A stretch of 64,000 nt of DNA, from assembly GCA_963703325.1 (NCBI GenBank), contig OY969805.1, positions 2,728,001-2,792,000 of the forward strand, given 5' to 3'. Of the stretch, positions 1-7,033 are shown one piece after another. The translations under genes were made by a program, and so were the position numbers. The stretch comes from Aquilonibacter sp963703325 (lineage in GTDB: Bacteria; Vulcanimicrobiota; Vulcanimicrobiia; Vulcanimicrobiales; Vulcanimicrobiaceae). Under the pieces are notes generated by a model. It had not been told where the DNA came from and made no database searches. It saw nothing but the letters and a program-made list of their open reading frames with translations. Every line of letters begins with the position of its first letter. Within the stretch, counting starts at the first letter, position 1.

Positions 1-186
1 ACGTCCTACACAACATATGCGGGAACGCAGTGGACGTATCTCACGGCTACGAGCCTCACCGCGACGAGCGCGCGCCGCCGTGACGCAGCGTCGGCGTTCA
101 CCGCGGCGACGTATGCGCTGATGCACACGCCGATGCGCGTGACGTCCAACAGGCACGACCTGATGCGTTGGATCATCAAGCGATGA
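1..186 (+). CDS. C-terminal end of a secreted/lipoprotein paralogue (partial)
   Basis: The window opens inside a reading frame that stops with TGA at 184-186 and gives 61 residues. Its stretch YLTATSLTATSARRR matches the C-terminal segment YLTSTSLTAAVKKRS of the next gene (299-2275). Both then run into a basic Arg/Lys/His-rich tail. This is therefore the end of a tandem paralogue of that gene, truncated by the window edge. Function is unknown and the N-terminus is not visible. Seen: frame, stop and sequence similarity. Inferred: paralogy and export, by analogy with the downstream copy. Confidence 0.6.
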   Translation, partial: TSYTTYAGTQWTYLTATSLTATSARRRDAASAFTAATYALMHTPMRVTSNRHDLMRWIIKR

Positions 187-223
187 TGAGTCTAGTTATT
201 TTTACCCCGACGAAATAAGTCAA

Positions 224-280
224 TGGCCGGGTAGGGCGACGCCTATATCGCCTCGAAGGGCGGCCAAGCGATACCTTTTT
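224..280 (+). promoter_or_regulatory. Hairpin-rich leader upstream of the 299 lipoprotein gene
   Basis: The gap between the two tandem paralogues contains nested inverted repeats. TGGCCG (224-229) pairs with CGGCCA (261-266), and inside it GGCGA (234-238) pairs with TCGCC (248-252). A run of five T lies at 276-280, just before the ribosome-binding site. It could be the terminator of the upstream copy or a structured 5' leader. It matches no riboswitch class I recognise. Confidence 0.3.
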
Positions 281-298
281 GTCGTGGAGGCTTCATCT

Positions 299-2275
299 AT
301 GCGCTCGGTCGTGTTTCTATTTGTCGGGATAGTCGGTGTCGTTTTGTCTGCCTGCAGCGGCTCGCAGCAAATCTACACGGCGGCAACCGCCGCTCCAACG
401 ACGCAGCCGACGGGCGCGGTGAGCTTCCAGGTCATCGTGCCGACCGCGACGACTGCCACCAAGCGGCGCAACGTTATACTCCCATCGAACTCGCAGTCGG
501 TGACGATCACGCTCGACTCGGTGAACGGGACCACGTACACCGGCACACCGACCACGGCCAACCTCTCGGCGAGCACGGGCGGATGCACCGCGACGAGCGC
601 TCAGCTTTCATGCATCGTCAACGTTAGCGCCCCGGCGGGAACGCTGATTTTCACTGTTTCCGCGTATAGTGGCGCGAGCGGTGGGGGCACACTGCTTGCG
701 ACCGGCAACCTCTCCGTCACCGCGACCGCCGGTCAAACCGTGATCGCGCCGACGACGATCGGCGGCACTCTGGCCAAGATCGTCGTGACGGTCGGCGGCG
801 CCGCAGAGCTCGGCGTTTCCGCTTCGATACCGGTGACCGTGCAGGGTGAAGACGCAAACGGCGACACGATCCTCGGCACGTATTCGAGTCCCATCACACT
901 CACCGACACCGACGCCTCGGCGCAAACCTCCGTCTCGCCCACCAGCATCCCCGACTCGACCACCGGCGCAAGCGTTGCGCTGAATTATCTCGGCGGAGCG
1001 ATGTCGGCTGCGGCCACGATCGGCGCAGCGGCCTCGGGCGTGAGCGCGTCGAGCGTCACGGCCGGCAGCTTCTCGCCGGATCAAACCAATCCGACCGTCA
1101 ACGGGAATTCGGTATCGTATGACACGGTCTACCAACAGGGCGAAAGCGACGATGATCAGCAGCCCACGCCGGGACCCACCAGTAACAGCAACTACTCGTA
1201 TACCTACCAGACGGGACAGAGCTTCGACGGCGTAAACAATGTTATCGACATCAGCGATGACTACTACGTATGGACGTCGTCCGGAACGTCGTCGACACTC
1301 GGCTATTTGGGCTGGTCCGATGGAGCCGATGACCAAGATGTCTGCGCATCGCCGTATTACGCCGAGTTTGTCATTCCGATTCCTTCGAGCTGGAATGCCT
1401 ACCAAGGCACCGGCGCGTGTACGCTCACAGAGAATTACTACAACGGCCCTACCGAATTCGAAACCTATGACAGTGTCAACAATGCCGACGGATCCTATAC
1501 GAGTACCGACGCCTGGAACTATACCTACTGCTGCTCGAACGACTTAGGGTCCGAAAACTTCACGGTTGCGTCCTCTGGTGCCGGAACCCTCATCGACAGC
1601 GAAGGCGAGGGCTCGCAAGCAATAAGCATAGCCGCGCCGGTCGCCGGCAGCTCGACGTTGAGCGCGTCCTATGTCGTCTACCCGAGCGGGACGTTCCCTC
1701 CCTCGGGCACACCTGCACCCACAACGACGACCGCTCCCAATCCGTGGCTCGCGATCGGTCTGAGCTCGGGATCACCCGCGCTGCTAAGCGATGTCTACAC
1801 GAACAAAGGTACGGTCGCATCCCTTCCCGCAACGTGCAACGTTTCGGCGACTATTCTCGGCACAAACCCGACGATAACCGAGATCGACGAGTCAAACTCC
1901 ACTGCCGACCCGCTGGCTTACGATCAGTTGTATGAGGCCCAGACAACGCAACATTATTATCTCAGTGGCGTCGGGCAAGTCTGCTTCACCTACAATTGGG
2001 TCGCCTATTACTACGATGACAACGCCGTGCAGTGGTTCAACGGAAACGATCAATATTGGGACGCCTGTTCGGACATCGAAACCGACTATCTCACTTCAAC
2101 CTCACTGACGGCCGCAGTGAAGAAGCGGAGCGTCTCGGGAACAGGAAGCATCCCGATGTCCGCGATCCTTGACGCTTCCGCGCGCGCGCGCATTCACGCG
2201 TTGCAACGCGCGCATATCGCCAAGGCACGACAGAGGGTGCTCCAGCGTCGTAAAGAGGCTGCAAGCAGGCATTAG
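299..2275 (+). CDS. Secreted lipoprotein with Ig-like repeats, unknown function
   Basis: This encodes 658 residues. ATG 299 is chosen over GTG 284 because GGAGG at 286-290 sits 8 nt before it, and it begins directly with a signal peptide ending in the lipobox LSAC. Residues ~50-250 form two beta-rich Ig-like modules: one with VTITLDSVNG, then one with VQGEDANGD followed by TLTDTDAS. The same order recurs in the proteins at 13164-14960 and 42155-43867. The middle is rich in Tyr, Asp, Asn and Gly. The last ~45 residues are strongly basic (Arg/Lys/His). The preceding gene is a tandem paralogue. It is probably membrane-anchored and cell-surface; no enzymatic motif is visible. Confidence 0.75.
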   Translation: MRSVVFLFVGIVGVVLSACSGSQQIYTAATAAPTTQPTGAVSFQVIVPTATTATKRRNVILPSNSQSVTITLDSVNGTTYTGTPTTANLSASTGGCTATSAQLSCIVNVSAPAGTLIFTVSAYSGASGGGTLLATGNLSVTATAGQTVIAPTTIGGTLAKIVVTVGGAAELGVSASIPVTVQGEDANGDTILGTYSSPITLTDTDASAQTSVSPTSIPDSTTGASVALNYLGGAMSAAATIGAAASGVSASSVTAGSFSPDQTNPTVNGNSVSYDTVYQQGESDDDQQPTPGPTSNSNYSYTYQTGQSFDGVNNVIDISDDYYVWTSSGTSSTLGYLGWSDGADDQDVCASPYYAEFVIPIPSSWNAYQGTGACTLTENYYNGPTEFETYDSVNNADGSYTSTDAWNYTYCCSNDLGSENFTVASSGAGTLIDSEGEGSQAISIAAPVAGSSTLSASYVVYPSGTFPPSGTPAPTTTTAPNPWLAIGLSSGSPALLSDVYTNKGTVASLPATCNVSATILGTNPTITEIDESNSTADPLAYDQLYEAQTTQHYYLSGVGQVCFTYNWVAYYYDDNAVQWFNGNDQYWDACSDIETDYLTSTSLTAAVKKRSVSGTGSIPMSAILDASARARIHALQRAHIAKARQRVLQRRKEAASRH

Positions 2276-2384
2276 CAAAGACGCACGCGGCTGCGCCGGG
2301 TAAGCAGCCAAGCGTAACGTGTAAAATAGATTAGAATCGGGAACAAGCGCGAGGCGTTTGCCTGCATGCGACAAACGTTGTAGC

Positions 2385-2744
2385 ATGCTTCCTCGCATTT
2401 TTGCGTTGGTGTTGGGCTGCATATCCACATTTATGCCGCTTGTATGTTTGGCAAGCGGGCCTGCGCCCGCCGACGAGTACTTCGGGCCTTTCAGAGAGAG
2501 CGTGCTCGAGATCCGCAACCGATTGATGGCTTTCGAGCGCGACGCCGATTGGCATTTGCAGCGAAACGTGCGCGGCATCGACAACCTCGAGCTTGCGATC
2601 GAGGATTGGTACCGCAAGTATCCGCGCGACCCGTGGATTCGGGGCTTCACGAGCCGGCTGATTCGCGTGTACGATCGCGCCCACGACTCCAGCTCGCGTC
2701 TATGCGCGCACGCCCACGGTATCGCGAGGTCGGCTGGCCGCTAA
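2385..2744 (+). CDS. Small secreted protein, SGPAPADEYFGP family
   Basis: This encodes 119 residues starting with a hydrophobic signal peptide that ends near LASG. The mature protein starts with SGPAPADEYFGP, then EIRNRL, and later DWYRKYPRDPW. The same three motifs in the same order occur in the protein at 54356-54982, so the two are paralogues of one family I do not recognise. Here the protein ends soon after the third motif, whereas the other copy has a long low-complexity tail. ATG 2385 is chosen for its clean signal peptide; TTG 2358 is possible but its GAGG is too close. Function unknown, probably periplasmic. Confidence 0.6.
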   Translation: MLPRIFALVLGCISTFMPLVCLASGPAPADEYFGPFRESVLEIRNRLMAFERDADWHLQRNVRGIDNLELAIEDWYRKYPRDPWIRGFTSRLIRVYDRAHDSSSRLCAHAHGIARSAGR

Positions 2745-2761
2745 GCCGAACAGGTAGCGCC

Positions 2762-3196
2762 ATGGAACCTCTCGACCTCTCGAAAGCACCGCCGCGCTCG
2801 CCTCGAACGCCGCTCGCGGACCTCGACTTGATCATGGCGGCCCGCACGGTTGACAAACTCCGCGCGAGTCTTCCCGGCGGTAACCTGGGCTCGTATAACA
2901 TTCCGGGCTTCAGCACGCAAATGCTGGAAGCGATCGGTGTCTCCGAAGACGACTTCCGCGCAGAAGTCGTGCGCGCTTCGAGCGACGCCGAAATTGCCGC
3001 GTGGCTGCGCGACCGCGTGAACGTTGAGAAAATCGACGCGTTCAACGCCGCGATTGCCCAGCGCCGTGTCGAGCACCGCCTCAACGATGAGGTCTGGCGC
3101 AAGAAATATCCACATGGGGTGGCTATGCCACCGGAGACGCCGCTGATCGACTTCCTCTCGAAGGACGATCAGCTCGCCTTTCTCGGCGCGCGCTAG
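2762..3196 (+). CDS. DUF5069 domain protein
   Basis: This encodes 144 residues beginning MEPLDLSKAPPRSPR, which matches the usual start of DUF5069 proteins (leucine-rich start, then PPRSPR). The body is soluble with no signal peptide, and LLD-like segments become DLIMAARTVDKLRASL. The reading frame is open further upstream to 2444, but that part overlaps the preceding gene and lacks family similarity, so ATG 2762 is used. It lies 6 nt before the next gene, so the two may be cotranscribed. The family has no established biochemical function. Confidence 0.75.
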   Translation: MEPLDLSKAPPRSPRTPLADLDLIMAARTVDKLRASLPGGNLGSYNIPGFSTQMLEAIGVSEDDFRAEVVRASSDAEIAAWLRDRVNVEKIDAFNAAIAQRRVEHRLNDEVWRKKYPHGVAMPPETPLIDFLSKDDQLAFLGAR

Positions 3197-3202
3197 CCGG
3201 CC

Positions 3203-4093
3203 GTGCGTATCGTCAGCTTGCTGCCGAGCGCGACCGAGATTCTCTTCGCAATCGGTGCCGGCGATGAGGTCGTCGGCGTCACCCACGAGTGTGACTTTCC
3301 GCCCGAAGCGATCGTGCGTCCGCACCTGACCTCGTCGGCGTTACCCCAGGCGGGCTCGTCAGCGGAGATCGATCGTCACGTGCGCCGCAGCTTACACGAA
3401 GGCTCGAGCCTTTACCATCTCGATGCCGAGCTGCTCGAACGACTGGCGCCGGATTTGATTGTGACCCAAGAGCTGTGCGTCGTGTGCGCGGTTTCGTATG
3501 AGATCGTCCAGCGCGCGGTGCGGCGTTTGCGCGGCGATCCACGCCTCATTTCGCTCGAGCCTTCTTCTCTTGACGACGTCTTCGACACGATTTCGTTTCT
3601 CGGCGAGCTTACCGGACACCAGCGCGGAGCCGCGGGATTGCTTGCCGAGCTGCACTCTCGTGTCGACGGGCTGCGCTCGCGTGCTCAGCGTGGCGCTCAA
3701 CGGCCGCGCGTGCTCGTGCTCGAGTGGACCGATCCCCCGATGAGCGGCGGTCATTGGACGCCGGGATTGGTCGAACTCGCCGGCGCGACGCCGGTGCTTG
3801 GGAATCCCGGTGCGAATTCGCGCGTGCTTAGGTGGGAAGAGATCGCTCGCGAAGATCCTGATGCGATCGTGGTGGGGCCATGCGGCTTCGATCTTCAACG
3901 CACCCACCAAGCGATTGCCGAACTTGAAAAGAATTTGGCCTGGTGCGACTTGCGCGCGGTTCGGGAAGGCCGGGTGCACGCAATCGACGGTAGCGCCTAT
4001 CTCAATCGACCGGGACCGCGACTGGTCGATACCGCCGAACTCATTGCAGCCGCAGTAGCGCCGGGTACGTCAGCAGCAATGCCACTTCTGTGA
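3203..4093 (+). CDS. Cobalamin-binding-type periplasmic-binding-fold protein (BtuF-like)
   Basis: This encodes 296 residues from GTG 3203. The start MRIVSLLPSATEILFAIGAG followed by VVGVTHECDFPP is the hallmark of the BtuF-like/TroA-fold family that binds corrinoids or iron chelates. The motif TQELCVVCAVSYE in the middle is typical of the bacterial subgroup annotated as cobalamin-binding protein. There is no signal peptide, so the protein is probably cytoplasmic, as in many relatives, and no ABC permease or ATPase is adjacent. Its 3' end overlaps the convergent cobS gene by about 50 nt. Placement next to cobS/cobT/cobC supports a corrinoid link; salvage or sensing is an inference. Confidence 0.75.
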   Translation: MRIVSLLPSATEILFAIGAGDEVVGVTHECDFPPEAIVRPHLTSSALPQAGSSAEIDRHVRRSLHEGSSLYHLDAELLERLAPDLIVTQELCVVCAVSYEIVQRAVRRLRGDPRLISLEPSSLDDVFDTISFLGELTGHQRGAAGLLAELHSRVDGLRSRAQRGAQRPRVLVLEWTDPPMSGGHWTPGLVELAGATPVLGNPGANSRVLRWEEIAREDPDAIVVGPCGFDLQRTHQAIAELEKNLAWCDLRAVREGRVHAIDGSAYLNRPGPRLVDTAELIAAAVAPGTSAAMPLL

Positions 4094-4784
4094 CGAGGAT
4101 CACCGCTCCGTAGCAATCGCCGTTCACCACACCGCCGAGCCGCCGCGACATAAAACGCCCAAGCGCGTACGAAATCGCGATGCTTACCACGACGCCGATA
4201 ACTAACTGCAACCCGTGTTTGGCGCCAACGGAGACAAACAACAGTCCGGTGACGACCGCCAGAACCAATGTCGCCGATGTCGAGGGACGAAACCGGCGGC
4301 CCGTGCGCGCATTGGGAACCGTTCCCGCGACGCTGATACCACTCCAGCGCGCGAAATAGCCCGCGATCGCCAACACCGCCGGCATCACCACAGCGGGAAT
4401 TTGCGTGAGCCCGTACAGCCACAGCACACCGGCGATTGCACCGCCAACCACCGCAAAGGTTCCATGGTTCGGATCGCGCATGATTTCGAGCCGGCGCTGT
4501 GGCGACGCCATGACAAATAGGCCGTCACAAGCATCGAGAAAGCCGTCGACGTGAATCGCACCGGAGAGCGCAATCGAAAGAACCCAAGCCGCAATGGCGG
4601 CGGCGATTTCGCTGTGCACCAGTAGCCACACGCCGTAGCCGCCCACACCTGCGAGCGCACCTATGACCAATCCGACGATCGGCAGAAAGGCAATCGCGCC
4701 GTCGCCGGGCGGCTCATCGGAATGACGAGCCGGCAGAATCGAAAAGTAGGAAAACGCGGCGGTGAGATCGCCCAGCAGGTTCAA
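4041..4784 (-). CDS. cobS: Adenosylcobinamide-GDP ribazoletransferase (cobalamin synthase)
   Basis: CobS joins alpha-ribazole to adenosylcobinamide-GDP, the last step of the lower-ligand assembly, in the inner membrane. The motif GAIHVDGFLDACDGLF followed by RRLEIMRDPNHGTF is the family signature. Several hydrophobic segments follow, and FMSRRLGGVVNGDCYGA near the C-terminus matches the second conserved block. The start is taken as TTG 4784, which overlaps the cobT stop as TTGA and gives 247 residues, the normal family length; the open frame continues upstream inside cobT but without similarity. It is the last gene of the serA-cobC-cobT-cobS operon. Confidence 0.9.
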   Translation of the reverse strand: MNLLGDLTAAFSYFSILPARHSDEPPGDGAIAFLPIVGLVIGALAGVGGYGVWLLVHSEIAAAIAAWVLSIALSGAIHVDGFLDACDGLFVMASPQRRLEIMRDPNHGTFAVVGGAIAGVLWLYGLTQIPAVVMPAVLAIAGYFARWSGISVAGTVPNARTGRRFRPSTSATLVLAVVTGLLFVSVGAKHGLQLVIGVVVSIAISYALGRFMSRRLGGVVNGDCYGAVILVTEVALLLTYPALLRLQ

Positions 4785-5833
4785 GCTTGGATCGGTTCGG
4801 TCGCGCTCGACACGCCGGCTTGCGCAAACGTCTTCATCTCGCGCATCATGCGCGAGGCCGCTTCGCACAGGGGCATGGCCAGCGCCGCACCGCTGCCCTC
4901 ACCCAACCGCAGGTCGAGATCGAGCAACGGCACCAGCCCGAGGTGCCGCAAGGCGACCGCATGTCCGAGCTCGCGCGAGCGATGCGCGGCGATGCAATAG
5001 CCCAGCGACGCCGGTGCGATCGCCTGTGCAAGCAACGCTGCGGCGGCAACGATAAAGCCGTCGAGCAAGATCGGAATGCGCTGCTCGGCTGCCGCCAGCA
5101 GTGCACCGGCCAAGCCGACGATCTCGTAGCCGCCGACCTCGCTTGCAACCGTGCGCCAATCGTTCGAGCGTACGCGCGAGAGTGCCGCTGCCACCACGCC
5201 GAGTTTGCGACGCAAGCCGTCGTCGTCAAGGCCGGTTCCGCGCCCAACAACGTCTTCGGGCGCAGCACCGGTGATCGCGCAAATAACTGCGGCCGCGCTC
5301 GTGGTATTGCCGATTCCCATCTCGCCGAGTGCGAGGAGCTGCGGATCGACGCGATCCGCGACCGTTGCGAATGCGCGCATGCCTGCTTGCAACGCGCGAT
5401 CGACATCCGGCGGATCCATCGCTGCCTCGCGCGCGAAGTTGCGCGTCCCGCGCCCAACCGCGGTACCCAACAGCCGGTCGTGCTTGGGCAACTCGCTTGC
5501 AACGCCAAAATTCGCCACGAAGATTTCCGCTCGCGCGACACGAGCGAAGGCGTTGATCGCGGCGAATCCGCCCAGAAATGCGCCGATCATCTGCGGCGTC
5601 ACCTCGCTAGGATACGCGCTCACGCCCTCCGCGACAACGCCGTGATCGCCCGCCCCGACGAGAACGGCGCGCCGCTCGTAAAGCGGCGGTTGACCGCCGT
5701 GTATCGACGCAAGCCGCTCGGCAAGTTCCTCGATGCGTCCGAGGCTGCCGACAGGCTTGGTGAGTTGGTCGATGCGTTCGCGGGCGGCCAGCGCCGCGGC
5801 GGCATCAAGCGGTGGAATGGAGATGATCGACAT
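4781..5833 (-). CDS. cobT: Nicotinate-nucleotide--dimethylbenzimidazole phosphoribosyltransferase
   Basis: CobT transfers phosphoribose from nicotinate mononucleotide to the lower-ligand base, making alpha-ribazole phosphate. The protein has 350 residues, the usual length. KPVGSLGRIEELA near the N-terminus, AGDHGVVAEGVSAYP, GEMGIGNTTSAAA and, near the C-terminus, LRLGEGSGAALAM are the family blocks; the Glu of LGEGSG corresponds to the known catalytic base. It starts inside the 3' end of the cobC-like gene (29 nt overlap) and ends overlapping the cobS start, so the genes are translationally coupled. Confidence 0.93.
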   Translation of the reverse strand: MSIISIPPLDAAAALAARERIDQLTKPVGSLGRIEELAERLASIHGGQPPLYERRAVLVGAGDHGVVAEGVSAYPSEVTPQMIGAFLGGFAAINAFARVARAEIFVANFGVASELPKHDRLLGTAVGRGTRNFAREAAMDPPDVDRALQAGMRAFATVADRVDPQLLALGEMGIGNTTSAAAVICAITGAAPEDVVGRGTGLDDDGLRRKLGVVAAALSRVRSNDWRTVASEVGGYEIVGLAGALLAAAEQRIPILLDGFIVAAAALLAQAIAPASLGYCIAAHRSRELGHAVALRHLGLVPLLDLDLRLGEGSGAALAMPLCEAASRMMREMKTFAQAGVSSATEPIQA

Positions 5834-6413
5834 CGTTCAGGGAGATTATCCGCGCGCGGTCACCTTCCATGGCGATCCGGGTGATACTGGCCGTAGAAAA
5901 CACCATGCCCAGTGGATCAAAGCCGTCCGGCCGCAGGACCTCCATCGCTGCATGCAGCGCGCCCGCATGGGTTGTGATGAGCGCGCATTTCACTGCGCCG
6001 TTCGTGCGCACCTCACCGAGAAGCGCTCGGACGCGCGCAATGACGTGTTCGAAGCGCTCGCCGCCGATCGGTTCGTACAACCGGGCTTGCGTTGGTATAT
6101 GCCGTTTGAGTTCCGGCCATCGAGCGACGATCTCGACCCATGTCAGGCCTTCCCATCGACCGAAATCGAATTCGCGCAGTCGCACATCGGTAACGATGGG
6201 GAGGTCGCGGACGGCAAGGATCGCGCGCGCGGTTTCCAGCGCGCGGATCAGATCGCTCGAATACGCATGCGTAAACGGCATGTTGGCGAGCGCGCGCCCG
6301 AGCGCCGCGGCTTGTGCCTGTCCGCGCGGCGAAAGCGGTACGTCGGTCTGCCCTTGAAAGCGATGCTCCGCGTTCCACGCGGTTTCGCCGTGCCTAACGA
6401 AGACGAGTTCCAC
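5805..6413 (-). CDS. cobC: Histidine phosphatase, alpha-ribazole phosphatase-like
   Basis: This encodes 202 residues of the histidine phosphatase (phosphoglycerate mutase-like) superfamily. FVRHGETAWN near the start contains the catalytic His in RHG, LREFDFGRWEGL follows, and ITTHAG contains the second catalytic His. It lies directly upstream of and overlaps cobT, which supports removal of phosphate from alpha-ribazole phosphate or adenosylcobalamin phosphate. GTG 6413 is used: it overlaps the upstream TAG by one base. The longer open frame upstream runs inside the previous gene. The family call is firm; the substrate rests on context. Confidence 0.78.
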   Translation of the reverse strand: MELVFVRHGETAWNAEHRFQGQTDVPLSPRGQAQAAALGRALANMPFTHAYSSDLIRALETARAILAVRDLPIVTDVRLREFDFGRWEGLTWVEIVARWPELKRHIPTQARLYEPIGGERFEHVIARVRALLGEVRTNGAVKCALITTHAGALHAAMEVLRPDGFDPLGMVFSTASITRIAMEGDRARIISLNDVDHLHSTA

Positions 6414-7033
6414 TACAGAGCTTGCGAGGCGACATCGACAGTAAGCGCGCCCAGGTGCGCATCGACGCACGCGTCGAGCAATTCCCACGATCCGCCGCCG
6501 CGAAAGACCCCATAGCCGCCGTTGATCACGCGCGGCTTCCACAATTCCGAGAGCGCGGCGCCGGTCGCGCTGAGAATCGCCAGGCGAACGATGACGTCGT
6601 GGGTGACGATGGCGACGCCGTCGGCGTCACCCAAACGGCGCATGAACGCGCGCCAGCGGTCATTGACCTGCGCCAGCGATTCGCCGCCTTCAAAATGAAC
6701 GCGGTCCGGGTGCTCGCGCCACATCTGCATGGCGGCGGGCTCGTCGCGCTCGATCGCGCTACGCAAGCGCCCTTCCCACGTGCCATGCGCGATCTCGATC
6801 AGCGCAGCATCGCTTTCGAGCGCAACGTTCAGCCGTTCGGCAAGCGGGCGGGCGGTGTCGAGGCAGCGGGCGAGCGGACTTGCGATCACACGCGTGATGC
6901 GCTCCGGAGCCAGCGCATCGGCGAGGGCGCGGGCCTGTTCCGTTCCGATATCGGTCAGCTGCGACTCGCGTTGTCCCTGATAGCGACCTTCCCGATTCCA
7001 GTCCGTCTCGCCGTGACGGGCAACGTATATCAC
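6413..7033 (-). CDS. Histidine phosphatase, candidate phosphoserine phosphatase
   Basis: This encodes 206 residues, again of the histidine phosphatase superfamily: YVARHGETDWNREGRYQGQ at the N-terminus and IVTHD for the second His. It starts one base after the serA stop and ends overlapping the cobC-like gene, so it lies between serine and cobalamin genes. A histidine-phosphatase-type, metal-independent phosphoserine phosphatase (PspA) is known from Hydrogenobacter. Adjacency to serA makes that function plausible here. The alternative is a second cobalamin-pathway phosphatase or a general sugar-phosphate phosphatase. Confidence 0.7.
   Translation of the reverse strand: MIYVARHGETDWNREGRYQGQRESQLTDIGTEQARALADALAPERITRVIASPLARCLDTARPLAERLNVALESDAALIEIAHGTWEGRLRSAIERDEPAAMQMWREHPDRVHFEGGESLAQVNDRWRAFMRRLGDADGVAIVTHDVIVRLAILSATGAALSELWKPRVINGGYGVFRGGGSWELLDACVDAHLGALTVDVASQAL

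Noticed and set aside
608..1405. Minus-strand frame of 265 residues opposite the 299 lipoprotein.
   Set aside because: Arg-rich shadow without domain or ribosome-binding site.
2444..2761. Upstream extension of the DUF5069 frame.
   Set aside because: It overlaps the preceding gene and has no family similarity; the family starts at ATG 2762.
4787..5884. Long plus-strand frame opposite cobT (365 residues).
   Set aside because: It is antisense to cobT, whose full family motifs are on the minus strand; the frame is a GC-rich shadow.
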